DNA of 51,570 bases from an uncultured Clostridia bacterium. GTDB taxonomy: Bacteria; Bacillota; Clostridia; Oscillospirales; Ruminococcaceae. Below the pieces are notes generated by a model, which was not told the origin of the DNA, did not search any database, and saw only the letters and a program-made list of their open reading frames with translations. Location of the stretch: positions 1 through 51,570 of the forward strand of contig CANQNK010000016.1 of assembly GCA_947625195.1 (NCBI GenBank). Reading direction: 5' to 3'. Both the position numbers and the translations under genes were made by a program. Positions 17,058 to 26,029 of this stretch are shown in pieces (within the stretch, counting starts at the first letter, position 1; every line of letters starts with the position of its first letter).

Positions 17058-17630
17058 TTATGCGTTCTTGCCAAGCTCAAAGGCAACCTTGTTTACCTCC
17101 AGAAACTTTGGCGGCACAAGTTCCTCTAGCGCATTTTGCCAGCAGCTTTCATCAAAATCAAGCAGGCTTGCTACCTTTCCCATAAGCACAACATTAGAAG
17201 CTTTTGCGTTTCCCGCCTTTTGTGCAAGCGATAAAGCGTCCACTGCGATCACTTTAGCGCCTGCATTCTCGATCTTCTCAATCAGCTTATCAGGATACTT
17301 GGCAACGCCCGATATTACCGGCATAGGATCGATCTGCTGAGTTGATGTGATTATAGTTCCGCCCGGCTTTAAATGAGATATCCAGCGTGCGGCTTCAAGC
17401 TCTTCAAAGCTTATTATAACATCCGCCTCGCCCTTTTCTATAACAGGCGAATACACCTTGTCACCGTACTTTACATAGGTCACTACCGAACCGCCTCTCT
17501 GACTCATTCCGTGAACCTCAGAGACTTTTACATCATAGCCCTTAGACATAAGGACACTTCCTAACAGACGGGAGGCCAGCAACGACCCCTGTCCTCCTAC
17601 ACCTACTATCATAATTGACTTTGTTTGCAT
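17058..17630 (-). CDS. iorB: Indolepyruvate ferredoxin oxidoreductase, beta subunit
   Basis: 190 residues, gamma-domain-type subunit of the IorAB complex. It begins SIMIVGVGGQGSLLASRLLG and carries GMSQRGGSVVTYVKYG, both typical of IorB. With IorA it oxidatively decarboxylates indolepyruvate, phenylpyruvate and related aryl pyruvates to aryl acetyl-CoA, reducing ferredoxin. AAGGAG lies 9 bp before the ATG. It is separated from iorA by 174 bp containing a remnant of an acetyltransferase gene. Confidence 0.94.
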   Translation of the reverse strand: MQTKSIMIVGVGGQGSLLASRLLGSVLMSKGYDVKVSEVHGMSQRGGSVVTYVKYGDKVYSPVIEKGEADVIISFEELEAARWISHLKPGGTIITSTQQIDPMPVISGVAKYPDKLIEKIENAGAKVIAVDALSLAQKAGNAKASNVVLMGKVASLLDFDESCWQNALEELVPPKFLEVNKVAFELGKNA

Positions 17631-17668
17631 ACTATTTTCTCCTTTTCAAAAAAGCTTTAGACAAAGTT

Positions 17669-17764
17669 TTAATAAGGGCTTACCCACTCAAAAACCGCTT
17701 CAGCGTCTTTGACTGTGAGCGGGCGGAGTATCAAACGCTCCGTTTCTATTGTAATATTGTGCAT
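17669..17764 (-). pseudogene. N-terminal remnant of a GNAT acetyltransferase
   Basis: A 31-codon ORF with a good ribosome site (TAAGGAG) encodes the start of a RimJ/RimL-type N-acetyltransferase: TERLILRPLTVKDAEAVFEW, then stops at TAT TAA. The rest of the roughly 170-residue domain is absent before iorB. It lies between iorA and iorB, splitting an otherwise tight operon. It may be a deletion scar. The family resemblance rests on the T-E-R-L-x-L-R-P start only. Confidence 0.55.
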
Positions 17765-17804
17765 ACCATACTCCTTAACTCTATCCTATTGCCTTAAGCG
17801 TCAT

Positions 17805-19526
17805 TTACCTGATCGCCCCAAGTCTGCACATTTCTTTGCAGATACCACAGCCGACGCACTGTGTGCTGTCTATCTCACACTTTTTATCGTGAATAGAAAT
17901 TGCAGGACATCCTATCTTTAAGCACTGCTTACATCCGACACACTTATCACTTTCGACATTAAGCGGAGGATTGTGCTTTACATATTTGAGTAACGCGCAC
18001 GGGCGGCGTGAGATTATTACGCACGGCTCGTCAAGTGCGACCTTTTCCTTTATCACCTTTTCACACTCGCTCATATGATAAGGGTCTACAACGCTTACAT
18101 TTTTTATGCCGATAGCCTTGCAAAGCTCCTCAAGGTTTACCGCGGCAGCAGGATCACCCTTAAGATTTTTTCCGGTAGTTGGATTCTGCTGATGACCGGT
18201 CATTCCCGTTATCGAGTTGTCAAGGATTATAACAAGCGAGTTTGACGCGTTGTACGCGATGTTTACAAGCCCTGTCATTCCGCTGTGCATAAATGTCGAG
18301 TCACCTATTACCGCAACGCTCTTTTTATCCGCACCCTCTCTTGCTTTGTTAAAGCCGTGAAGCGCCGATATTGACGCCCCCATACAGATAGTCGAATCCA
18401 TTGCGGTAAGCGGAGCGGCTGCGCCTAAGGTATAACATCCAATATCTCCCGAAACTGTAAGCCCAAGCTTTGACAGACAGTAGAACAATCCCCTGTGCGG
18501 ACAGCCGGCACACATTACAGGCGGGCGGACAGGTATCTGTTCATCAAGCTCTGTATAGTCCTTTTTCTCACCGAATACTCTCTCTGCGATAAGGCTCTGT
18601 GAATACTCGCCCAGCATACTGAAAATCTCTTTACCGACAACTTCAAGACCCAATGCTTTACAGTGATTTTCTATAAACGGGTCAAGCTCTTCTATAACAT
18701 AGACCTTTTTGCACTTTTTGCAAAAATCCTCAATGAGCTTTTTGGGCAATGGATAAACAATTCCTAGCTTTAAGTAATTCACTCTGTCGCCAAGCGCTTC
18801 CTTTGAATAAACATATGAAATTCCGCTTGTGATAACGCCTATATCGGCGCCGTTATCCTCAACTGTATTTATATCGCTCGACTCCGCATACTCAATCTCA
18901 TCAAGCGTTCTCTGCTCGACAAAAATGTGTCTTCCCCTTGCGTATGCGGGCATCATAACATACTTAGACGGGTTCTTTTCATAATCCTTAAGCGCAATTT
19001 CCTCACGCTCATTAAGCTCGACCGCAGACTGAGAGTGAGATACCCTTGTTGACATTCTGACAATCACCGGTGTGTCAAATCTCTCAGAAAGCTCAAACGC
19101 AAGCTTTGTGTATCTTTTACATTCGTCAGAGTTCGATGGCTCAAGCATCATCACCTTTGACGCCTCGGCATGATGGCGCGAATCCTGCTCATTCTGTGAT
19201 GAGTGCATTCCCGGATCGTCCGCAACGGCTATCACCATTCCCCCGTTTACTCCCGTATACGACGCCGTGTAAAGCGGGTCGGCGGCAACGTTAAGCCCCA
19301 CATGCTTCATTCCGCAAAAGCTTCTCGCCCCAGCCATTGAAGCGCCTAGCGCTACCTCCATAGCAACCTTTTCGTTCGGCGCCCACTCAGCATATATTTC
19401 ATCGTATTTTGCCGCCTCCTCGGTTATCTCCGTTGACGGCGTTCCCGGATAAGACGAAACGACCTTGCATCCGGCTTCAAAAAGCCCTCTTGCAAATGCC
19501 TTGTTTCCGAGCATAAGTTCTTTCAT
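17805..19526 (-). CDS. iorA: Indolepyruvate ferredoxin oxidoreductase, alpha subunit
   Basis: 573 residues from the ATG at 19526 (AAAGGGAG upstream); an in-frame start at 19574 has no ribosome site. The N-terminal pyrimidine-binding half begins MLGNKAFARGLFEAG. The TPP-binding segment is GDSTFMHSGMTGLVNIAYN followed by DNSITGMTGHQQNP. The C-terminal ferredoxin domain has CVGCKQCLKIGCP and CVGCGICKEMC, enough for two [4Fe-4S] clusters. It acts in the cytoplasm with IorB. Transcribed from the promoter at 19563-19591. Confidence 0.95.
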   Translation of the reverse strand: MKELMLGNKAFARGLFEAGCKVVSSYPGTPSTEITEEAAKYDEIYAEWAPNEKVAMEVALGASMAGARSFCGMKHVGLNVAADPLYTASYTGVNGGMVIAVADDPGMHSSQNEQDSRHHAEASKVMMLEPSNSDECKRYTKLAFELSERFDTPVIVRMSTRVSHSQSAVELNEREEIALKDYEKNPSKYVMMPAYARGRHIFVEQRTLDEIEYAESSDINTVEDNGADIGVITSGISYVYSKEALGDRVNYLKLGIVYPLPKKLIEDFCKKCKKVYVIEELDPFIENHCKALGLEVVGKEIFSMLGEYSQSLIAERVFGEKKDYTELDEQIPVRPPVMCAGCPHRGLFYCLSKLGLTVSGDIGCYTLGAAAPLTAMDSTICMGASISALHGFNKAREGADKKSVAVIGDSTFMHSGMTGLVNIAYNASNSLVIILDNSITGMTGHQQNPTTGKNLKGDPAAAVNLEELCKAIGIKNVSVVDPYHMSECEKVIKEKVALDEPCVIISRRPCALLKYVKHNPPLNVESDKCVGCKQCLKIGCPAISIHDKKCEIDSTQCVGCGICKEMCRLGAIR

Positions 19527-19562
19527 TTGATAATCTCCCTTTATGTATACAATTATACAAAC

Positions 19563-19591
19563 AGTATAACACAATTATTATAAAAAAGCAA
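19563..19591 (-). promoter_or_regulatory. sigma-A promoter of iorA
   Basis: Minus strand TTGCTT (19586-19591), 17-bp spacer, TATACT (19563-19568), with the ribosome site about 30 bp downstream. Confidence 0.6.
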
Positions 19592-19647
19592 CAATTTAGT
19601 ATAAATGACGACACTGTTTTTTCTGCGTTGCAGATTCTATTCGCCTC

Positions 19648-19676
19648 TTGAAAAAATAACTAAGATATGGTAAAAT
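19648..19676 (+). promoter_or_regulatory. sigma-A promoter of galK
   Basis: TTGAAA (19648-19653), 17-bp spacer, TAAAAT (19671-19676). It leaves a leader of about 190 bp before galK in which no gene or riboswitch was recognised. Confidence 0.5.
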
Positions 19677-19870
19677 AGTTTAGGCAAGATGTTTCATATC
19701 CTGTAGCCTGTCAGACCAAGTCGGCGGCGTGTTACATTTTTGCTGCTTTATGCACTTGATGCTTTATGCACTTGAGCAAGTTTTTGATCAACTACCATAA
19801 AGTATTAACTCACACGACAAAACATTTTTAGTATTATCGAATGCAGAATTTTACATATACGGAGGAAATT

Positions 19871-21109
19871 ATGAAAACTTATACTCTTTCTGATATTTAC
19901 ACGGAAGACAAAATCACCTGTCAGACCGAAAGATACAAAAAAGCCGCAGAAAGCTATAATGAACTTTTCGGCGACGGTCACGTGAGATTCTTTTCCGCAC
20001 CCGGAAGAACCGAGGTCGGCGGAAACCATACCGATCACAACTTCGGCAAGGTTCTTGCTGCGGGGGTTTCGCTTGACGTTATTGCGGCGGCGACTGCAAC
20101 CGACGACAATATTATTGAAGTCAAAAGCGAGGGCTTTGAAAAGGACACTGTAGATATATCAGACCTAAATGTGCGTGAGAATGAAAAAAACACCCCTGCC
20201 GCTCTGATAAGAGGCGTGTGCAGAGGTATAAAAGACAGAGGCTACAATATAGGCGGCTTTAAAGCGTACACTACTTCAAACGTGCTTAAAGGCTCAGGAC
20301 TTTCTTCCTCTGCCGCATTCGAGGTGCTTTTGTGCACGATCTTGAACTCTCTTTACAACAACGGCGCAATATCGGATGTTGAAACTGCACAGATCTCACA
20401 GTACGCGGAAAACGAGTACTTCGGCAAACCTTCGGGGCTTATGGATCAGATGGCTTCAAGCGTCGGAAGCTTTATCACAATTGATTTTAAAGATCCCAAA
20501 AGACCTGTAATAAACAAAATAAACTTTGATTTTAATAAATGCGGATACTCATTGTGCATAGTGGACACAAAGGGAGATCATACAGAATTAACTCCCGAAT
20601 ATGCCGCTATTCCCAATGAAATGAAAAGCGTTGCCCGGCTTTTCGGCAGAGATGTTTTAAGAGGTATTACCAAAGAGGAGATACTTCAAAGAATTGGAAA
20701 GATAAGAGAAAAATGCGGCGACAGAGCTTTTTTAAGAGCACTTCATTTCATCGATGACAACGAAAGAGTTGAAGCTCAGGCACAGGCTCTTAACAGCGGA
20801 GACTTTGACACATTTTTAAAGAAGGTAAACGAATCGGGAGATTCTTCGTACAAGTATCTCCAAAACATTTACACGAACAAAACTCCGCATGAACAGGGGC
20901 TGAGCATCGGGCTTTATCTTGCAGCCGAGGTTTTAAACGGCACAGGCGCATCGCGTGTTCACGGCGGCGGCTTTGCCGGAACGATCCAGGCGTTTGTTCC
21001 AAACGATAAGCTATCTGAATTTATATCGGTTCTTGACGGAGCGTTCGGCGACGGCGCATGTCACGTGCTGTCGATCAGGCCGGTCGGCGGAGTTGAGGTA
21101 TCGCTGTAA
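19871..21109 (+). CDS. galK: Galactokinase
   Basis: 412 residues from the ATG at 19871 (GGAGG 5 bp upstream). GHMP kinase: substrate motif GRTEVGGNHTDHNFGKVLA, ATP loop GSGLSSSAAFEV, catalytic Asp in SGLMDQMASSVG, and the C-terminal VHGGGFAGTIQAF. It phosphorylates galactose with ATP at C1, the first step of the Leloir pathway. galT and galE are not in the window. It is immediately followed by a 2-hydroxyacid dehydrogenase with no spacing. Confidence 0.93.
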   Translation: MKTYTLSDIYTEDKITCQTERYKKAAESYNELFGDGHVRFFSAPGRTEVGGNHTDHNFGKVLAAGVSLDVIAAATATDDNIIEVKSEGFEKDTVDISDLNVRENEKNTPAALIRGVCRGIKDRGYNIGGFKAYTTSNVLKGSGLSSSAAFEVLLCTILNSLYNNGAISDVETAQISQYAENEYFGKPSGLMDQMASSVGSFITIDFKDPKRPVINKINFDFNKCGYSLCIVDTKGDHTELTPEYAAIPNEMKSVARLFGRDVLRGITKEEILQRIGKIREKCGDRAFLRALHFIDDNERVEAQAQALNSGDFDTFLKKVNESGDSSYKYLQNIYTNKTPHEQGLSIGLYLAAEVLNGTGASRVHGGGFAGTIQAFVPNDKLSEFISVLDGAFGDGACHVLSIRPVGGVEVSL

Positions 21110-22066
21110 ATGAAACTCGTAATTCTCGACTGTGAAACCGTGTCAAAAAACGGCGACGTTTCTCTTGAAGCTATAACCTCTCTGTGCGATACCACAGCTT
21201 TCGGATTTGTTCCAAACGACAAGGTGGCCGATGCTATCGGCGACGCGGACTGCGTTATCTGCAACAAGTGCCTTATAACAAGAAAGGTTTTTGAATCCTG
21301 CCCCAACTTAAAATACGTGGGGCTTTTTGCCACAGGCTACAACAACATAGACTTAAAAGCCGCAAGCGATTTCGGTGCGGTTGTAGCTAATGTTCCGGCT
21401 TACTCTACTGATTCGGTTGCGCAGCACACGTTTGCGCTGATACTTGACTACTTTAACAAAACCTCAGAGTACAAGGCTTCTACCGCTAACGGCGACTGGA
21501 TAAACTATAAATTCTTTTCATACTTTTATATTCCGATATACGAGCTTTCAGGCAAAACCATAGGCATAATCGGCTTTGGGAATATCGGGCAGAGGGTGGC
21601 CGAGATTGCAAAAGCCTTTGGTATGAACGTTTTGGCATACACCAGAACCATTGATAAAATCAATGGCAAAGCACAGCCCGCTTCGCTTTATGAGCTTATG
21701 AAAAAAAGCGACGTTATTACTCTGCACTGCCCGTTAAACGAGGGCACAAAGGAGATCATCAACACGAAAACATTATCTCTGTGCAAGCCTACGGCCCTGT
21801 TGGTAAACACATCCCGCGGGGGTGTTATTAACGAAAAAGCTCTGGCGCACGCACTTAAAACTGGGCAGATAGCTCATGCATCTATCGACGTTTTGACTTA
21901 TGAACCGATGAAAGAGGACTGCCCGTACATAGGGCTTAAAAATATAACTATTACTCCTCACATTGCCTGGGCTCCCATTGAAACAAGAGAGCGGCTTGTT
22001 AAAAATGTTGCAGAGAATTTAAAAGCCTTTTTGGACGGAAACCCGATAAACAAGGTAAACAGTTAA
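21110..22066 (+). CDS. D-2-hydroxyacid dehydrogenase
   Basis: 318 residues, NAD(P)-dependent. The dinucleotide fold is GIIGFGNIGQRVAEIAKAFG (about 149-168). Catalytic residues appear as Arg in NTSRGGVINE, Glu in DVLTYEPM and His in TPHIAWAP. Closest in style to glycerate/hydroxypyruvate reductases. The ATG directly abuts the galK TAA, so the gene is translationally coupled to galK, although the metabolic link is unclear. It is followed by an independent promoter for rpiB. Confidence 0.9.
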   Translation: MKLVILDCETVSKNGDVSLEAITSLCDTTAFGFVPNDKVADAIGDADCVICNKCLITRKVFESCPNLKYVGLFATGYNNIDLKAASDFGAVVANVPAYSTDSVAQHTFALILDYFNKTSEYKASTANGDWINYKFFSYFYIPIYELSGKTIGIIGFGNIGQRVAEIAKAFGMNVLAYTRTIDKINGKAQPASLYELMKKSDVITLHCPLNEGTKEIINTKTLSLCKPTALLVNTSRGGVINEKALAHALKTGQIAHASIDVLTYEPMKEDCPYIGLKNITITPHIAWAPIETRERLVKNVAENLKAFLDGNPINKVNS

Positions 22067-22070
22067 CAAG

Positions 22071-22099
22071 TTGACAAATATACTCAACGGGTGTATATT
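22071..22099 (+). promoter_or_regulatory. sigma-A promoter of rpiB
   Basis: TTGACA (22071-22076), 17-bp spacer, TATATT (22094-22099), 36 bp before the rpiB start. Confidence 0.75.
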
Positions 22100-22135
22100 T
22101 AAACCTAAATCCACATATTTAAGGAGCGAGAAGTA

Positions 22136-22567
22136 ATGATTGCAATTGGAAACGACCATGCGGCAGTAAATCTGAAAGAAGAGATCATTAAATATTTTGA
22201 GGAAAATAACATTGAGTACAAGGACTTCGGCTGTGCCGAGTACCCCGATGCTGCAAAAGCCGTGTGTGAAGCCGTTGTAAACGGAGAAGCCGAAAAGGCA
22301 ATACTTATATGCGGAACGGGGATTGGAATTTCCATTGCCGCTAACAAGGTAAAGGGAATTCGTGCGGCCTGTTGCTCTGACTATTTTTCCGCCAAATACA
22401 CAAGGCTTCACAATGACGCAAACGTGCTTTGCTTCGGCGCGAGAGTAGTCGGCTCAGGGCTTGCAAAGGAGCTTGTCGATGTTTTTTTAAACACTGAATT
22501 TGAAGGCGGAAGACACGCAAGACGTGTGGATCTCATAAAAAAAATGGAGGATGTTTTCGGAAAATAA
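22136..22567 (+). CDS. rpiB: Ribose 5-phosphate isomerase B
   Basis: 143 residues of the RpiB/LacAB fold: GNDHAAVNLKEEI near the start, the active-site Cys/Thr segment LICGTGIGISIAANKVKGIR, and NVLCFGARVVG. It interconverts ribose 5-phosphate and ribulose 5-phosphate. AAGGAG precedes the ATG by 9 bp. It lies on its own transcript between promoter and terminator. Confidence 0.95.
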   Translation: MIAIGNDHAAVNLKEEIIKYFEENNIEYKDFGCAEYPDAAKAVCEAVVNGEAEKAILICGTGIGISIAANKVKGIRAACCSDYFSAKYTRLHNDANVLCFGARVVGSGLAKELVDVFLNTEFEGGRHARRVDLIKKMEDVFGK

Positions 22568-22610
22568 ACGCAGATTTATTTAAACCGTTTGTCACTTGCC
22601 TTACAGATAA

Positions 22611-22644
22611 AGCCTTTGAGAAATATTCTCAAAGGCTCTTAATT
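22611..22644 (+). terminator. Bidirectional terminator between rpiB and the helical-bundle gene
   Basis: A perfect 12-bp stem, AGCCTTTGAGAA (22611-22622) with TTCTCAAAGGCT (22626-22637) and a three-base loop, lies between convergent genes. It is followed by a T-rich tract on the plus strand. Confidence 0.75.
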
Positions 22645-23079
22645 TTACAGATAACCGCGCACATCATTTGTAAGCTGCTGCTCAAGATTTATCAGGCGCT
22701 TTGTAATATCCTTTATGTGTTCGTCCGCCGCCTCGTACTGATTCAGATATCTGTTTAGCGACTTTACCCCCATGTTGCAGCCGTCGGTTATCAGGTCAGC
22801 TATCGTGTTATCCGATGCATCTGCCGCCATCTTAAAGTTGGTCTTCATCCACGACATACCCTTCGCCATGGGATTAGGCTCCTTTCCATCGTCATGAAAT
22901 CTGTCAAGCGCAGAAGTTATCTCATGCTGAAGCTTTACGTGCTCGGTCTTGCAGTCGGTAAGGCACCGCCTGAACTCTTCGCTTTTTACTCTATCCTTTA
23001 CCTCGTCTATCGCGGAAACTCCCATTTTAATGCCGGCATCGCACTCCCTTAAAAGCTTAATCGTATCCTGTTCTATCAA
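22645..23079 (-). CDS. Four-helix-bundle protein, DUF2383-like
   Basis: About 144 residues from a TTG at 23079, preferred because AAAGGGGA lies 8 bp before it; a longer ORF from another TTG at 23130 has no ribosome site. Wholly helical and charged, with a pattern (DTIKLLRECDAGIKMGVSAI, later NTIADLITDGCNMGVKSL) like ferritin-like/PA2169 stress proteins. No membrane segment or signal peptide. The iron-ligand Glu/His set of ferritin is not obvious. Not recognised beyond the fold; role unknown. Confidence 0.65.
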   Translation of the reverse strand: MIEQDTIKLLRECDAGIKMGVSAIDEVKDRVKSEEFRRCLTDCKTEHVKLQHEITSALDRFHDDGKEPNPMAKGMSWMKTNFKMAADASDNTIADLITDGCNMGVKSLNRYLNQYEAADEHIKDITKRLINLEQQLTNDVRGYL

Positions 23080-23163
23080 AAGATAATCCCCTTTCAATGT
23101 TTTGTAGTTATTATCTCCGCTTTTATGCAAATAATCCCCGCCGGTTCACCGACAAAGGATTTT

Positions 23164-24051
23164 TTACAGTATCTTTTTCTTTCTGAATATAATTATCTCA
23201 ACCACCACTATCAAAACGCTTACTACAAACACTATCAGATATCCATATTTCCAGGCAAGCTCCGGCATCACCTTGAAATTCATTCCGTACCATCCCGCTA
23301 TGAGCGTAAGCGGCAGAAACATTGCGGTTATCACCGTAAGAAGATTTATTATATAGTTCTGCTTTTTGGCAATCGACGACTGGTAAAGCTCCCTTATCTG
23401 CAAAATGTGCTCTCTGAGACTTTCTACATGGTCGTGAAGTCGTTCGGCGCGTTTTGTAAAAAGCCTCCAGCCGTGAACTTCCCCCTCGCTCATATCACGG
23501 CTGTAATTCATCTGCATTGTTTCCCCCACATCTATAAGCTGCTCGTAATACGAGTGAAGCTGTGACAGACGCTTTCTTAAAATCAAAATATGCTCATCGG
23601 TGTTCTGGCTGTCATTGTCTAACACGCTTTCCTCAAAATCATTCAGCTCTTCCTCGGTCAAGACAAGGTTGCGAGAGTCGTCAGAAATAAGCCTTTCAAA
23701 AAGATGCAGCAAAAACTGGCTGAGCGAACAAAACGATTCCTCGTCTGAAGCTATCTCGTCAACCGTATCATAAAGCGCATCGCTTTTTGAAATAATATAC
23801 AAGACATCTTCTTTCAATATGAATCCAAATTTCATAAATGCATCAAGATCGGCCTCAGGAACTCTCATCGTTCCCGCAAGGCAGCCCGAAAACGTATCTA
23901 CCTTGCAGTAATGCGCGTTCTCAAGATCAACTGCAAAGCGTTCTCTGTGACTGATTATAACACCGGTCGATGAGAGCTCGCTTTTATCAAGCAGAATAAC
24001 GTTATCGCGTGTAACGGTTTTTTCTGGTATGTTGATTCTGTAGCTTTTCAT
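23164..24051 (-). CDS. corA: CorA family divalent cation transporter
   Basis: 295 residues. A mixed alpha/beta cytosolic N domain and a long helical stalk (about 120-230) are followed by two C-terminal membrane helices. The family motif GMNF is in GWYGMNFKVMPE at the end of the first helix, and the chain ends with RKKKIL. CorA pentamers carry Mg2+, and some members Co2+, Ni2+ or Zn2+. Shorter than E. coli CorA (316) but typical for Firmicutes. CAGGAGG precedes the ATG. With mgtE it gives the window two Mg2+ uptake systems. Confidence 0.92.
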   Translation of the reverse strand: MKSYRINIPEKTVTRDNVILLDKSELSSTGVIISHRERFAVDLENAHYCKVDTFSGCLAGTMRVPEADLDAFMKFGFILKEDVLYIISKSDALYDTVDEIASDEESFCSLSQFLLHLFERLISDDSRNLVLTEEELNDFEESVLDNDSQNTDEHILILRKRLSQLHSYYEQLIDVGETMQMNYSRDMSEGEVHGWRLFTKRAERLHDHVESLREHILQIRELYQSSIAKKQNYIINLLTVITAMFLPLTLIAGWYGMNFKVMPELAWKYGYLIVFVVSVLIVVVEIIIFRKKKIL

Positions 24052-24205
24052 AGTATGTTCCTCCTGGTATAATAAATTAAAGGGTAGTTTAAAGAGAACC
24101 CAAGTAAAACCTACACAAACCTAGCAAAAAGTTTTAAAAAGCTCTTGCATTAACCATAATAGTATGATATACTTATTAAGTTGTCATTTTTGGTATAATA
24201 TATTC

Positions 24206-24248
24206 GGAGACGTATCGAAGTGGTCATAACGGGGCTGACTCGAAAACG
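24206..24248 (+). pseudogene. 5' half of a second tRNA-Ser, broken in the anticodon loop
   Basis: Starts with GGAGACG (acceptor-stem-like), continues with a tRNA-like D arm and the start of an anticodon arm, GCTGACTCGAAA, then loses pairing. The expected 3' stem and T arm are missing. A TATAAT with extended -10 (TGG) lies just upstream (24194-24199). The break falls at CTCGAAAA, shared with the anticodon loop of the intact tRNA downstream. A relic of recombination is likely. Confidence 0.55.
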
Positions 24249-24396
24249 AAGCACCACTTTGGACAGCTCCCTCCGAAAAGTCTTGATTTTACAAGGATTT
24301 TCGGCTATCCTTGAAAAGTAAATATGTTGTAGTTCTCTCCATCAGTTCTCTCGCTTTTCCAAGGCACTTTTGAGAACCGATGTTGAAGATATAACT

Positions 24397-24484
24397 GGAG
24401 AGATGTCCGAGCGGTTTAAGGTGCAGCTCTCGAAAAGCTGTGAACCGAAAGGTTCCGAGGGTTCGAATCCCTCTCTCTCCGCCA
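24397..24484 (+). tRNA. tRNA-Ser (anticodon CGA)
   Basis: Class II tRNA: acceptor GGAGAGA pairs with TCTCTCC, discriminator G, encoded CCA. The anticodon arm CAGCT-CTCGAAA-AGCTG gives anticodon CGA (reads UCG). There is a long variable arm (GAACCGAAAGGTTC) and a T loop TTCGAAT. It is the insertion point of the island to its right. Confidence 0.95.
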
Positions 24485-24608
24485 AAAACAATGCCCACAA
24501 GCGATGGTAGTCGTTTGTGGGCTTACTTTTTACCCACAAGGATTGCCTATGTACTCGGCGTACCCCTTGACTGAGATACGCCATTTCTTTATGAGATACG
24601 CCATTTCT

Positions 24609-25052
24609 TTATGAGATCACGCCTAACGCTCCTTTCAGACCGTTCACCATAGCGTCAGCAGATGACAACTTGGAATTGTAATCCAAATGGGCATATACAT
24701 TTGCCGTGGTAGAGAAATCGCTGTGTCCGAGCCATTCCTGTATCTGCTTCATCGGTACGCCATTGGCGAGCAGCAGCGAAGCGCAGCTATGCCGGAGATC
24801 GTGATAGCGGATATGCCGCAGACCGTTCCTTTCAAGCAGCTTTGGAAATGCTGTCGTAAGGTACTGCGGGGACACAAGCGTACCCATCTCATCAACACAG
24901 ATATAATCCAGATACCTCTTGTCGTAGCACCTGCCGCACACACGCCTGTATTCTTTTTGCTGTTCCTTTAGGGTAAGCAGTTTCTCTTTGAAAACAGGAA
25001 CAAGCGGTAGTGTTCTCATGCTCGATTTGGTTTTCGTTGTGTCCTGCGCCAC
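24609..25052 (-). pseudogene. Tyrosine recombinase (integrase), C-terminal fragment
   Basis: About 148 residues of the catalytic half of a phage/Tn916-type integrase. TKTKSSMRTLPLVPVF leads in; box II has HDLRHSCASLLLANG with the catalytic His/Arg; the end has LGHSDFSTTANVYAHLD with the Tyr nucleophile. The N-terminal arm and core-binding domains are absent: the frame runs into the IS at about 25055. Position and orientation next to the tRNA-Ser 3' end fit an island integrase. A 20-bp tandem duplication (TGAGATACGCCATTTCTTTA) lies just past the stop. It is probably inactive alone. Confidence 0.85.
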
Positions 25053-25134
25053 TAGTGCTAGAATAAACCCCAGACACGCTAAAGTGAACAAAAAAGTGAT
25101 ATAATAAGTAAAAAGAACACAGGAGGAAAAAGCA

Positions 25135-25428
25135 ATGGGGAAACAGCAAAAACAGTACACACAGGAATTCAAGCAAGATGCGGTAAATTACCGCAGGGAG
25201 CATCCGGAATTGTCATTAGAGGCATGCTCAAAGAATTTAGGGGTATCTCACTCAGCGCTGAACAGATGGCTTGAGGCTCGGGATAAAGACGGAAAGGTCG
25301 TCATGCGTGGATCAGGAAATTATTCAAGCGATGAAGCTAAAGAGATCGCAAGGCTGAAAAAGGAATTGAAAGATACAAAGGACGCACTTGAAATATTAAA
25401 AAAAGCTATGGGTATCCTGAGCAAATGA
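25135..25428 (+). CDS. IS3-family transposase OrfA
   Basis: 97 residues, complete. An N-terminal helix-turn-helix of the IS3/IS911 OrfA type (QYTQEFKQDAVNYRREHPEL, then SLEACSKNLGVSHSALNRWL) is followed by a leucine-zipper-like C terminus (EIARLKKELKDTKDALEILK). OrfA binds the IS ends and normally fuses to OrfB by -1 frameshifting. CAGGAGG precedes the ATG. Because orfB is broken, no functional OrfAB is expected. Confidence 0.92.
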   Translation: MGKQQKQYTQEFKQDAVNYRREHPELSLEACSKNLGVSHSALNRWLEARDKDGKVVMRGSGNYSSDEAKEIARLKKELKDTKDALEILKKAMGILSK

Positions 25429-26029
25429 CGGGAAAATTGTACAGCCAAATAGAGCATGAAAAGCTGTCAGGACAGAATATTTCCGTAAACGGGGTACTCA
25501 AAAAACTTGGACTGTCCAAAAGCAGAATTTCAGTCCAGAAAATCCAAACGAATTCTGGTGTACAGACATCACGTACATAAGGACGATGGGCGGATTTGTG
25601 TATCTGACCTGCATAATGGAACTGTTTTCAAGAAAGATTATAACATGGGATCTATCCGATTCTTTGTATACCGAAAATGTGATAAGCGCCCTTGAAAAAG
25701 CGATCAAAAAGTGCGGTTGCAAGCCAAAAGTCATCCATACTGACAGAGGCGGCCAGTTCACCTCAATGGACTAGTGCAAGGCTTGCGATGGCTTTGAACG
25801 CAGCTATTCAAAGAAGCACTGTCCGTGGGACAACGCTTGCATAGAATCATTTCATTCGCTGATAAAGCGTGAATGGCTCAACAGATTTCTGATTCGCAAT
25901 ATGGATCATGCCCGTGGGCTCATATTTGAATACATAGACACATTCTATAACACCACAAGAATACACAGTGCCTGCGGTTATTTCTCTCCAGAAGAATTTG
26001 AACGCAATTACGAGCAGCGTGTGTCCTAA
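25425..26029 (+). pseudogene. IS3-family transposase OrfB, degenerate
   Basis: Starts at ATG overlapping the orfA stop (MTGKLYSQIEHEKLSGQNIS), but after about 31 codons a large part of the N-terminal HTH region is deleted and the frame shifts. The DDE core continues in another frame: WCTDITYIRTMGG, VIHTDRGGQF, then an in-frame TAG at about 25772, then WDNACIESFHSLIKREW and NTTRIHSACGYFSPEEF. All three DDE acidic residues can still be traced. About 200 codons remain of an expected 280. Confidence 0.88.

Noticed and set aside
24052-24205. Gene or small RNA between corA and the tRNA relic
   Set aside because: Only promoter-like AT-rich elements were seen; no ORF with a ribosome site and no clear terminator hairpin.
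24289-24584. Minus-strand ORFs with ERGIRTLG and REGFEPSEP-type protein starts
   Set aside because: They are antisense to the tRNA-Ser gene; these peptides are well-known artefacts of tRNA-Ser sequence.
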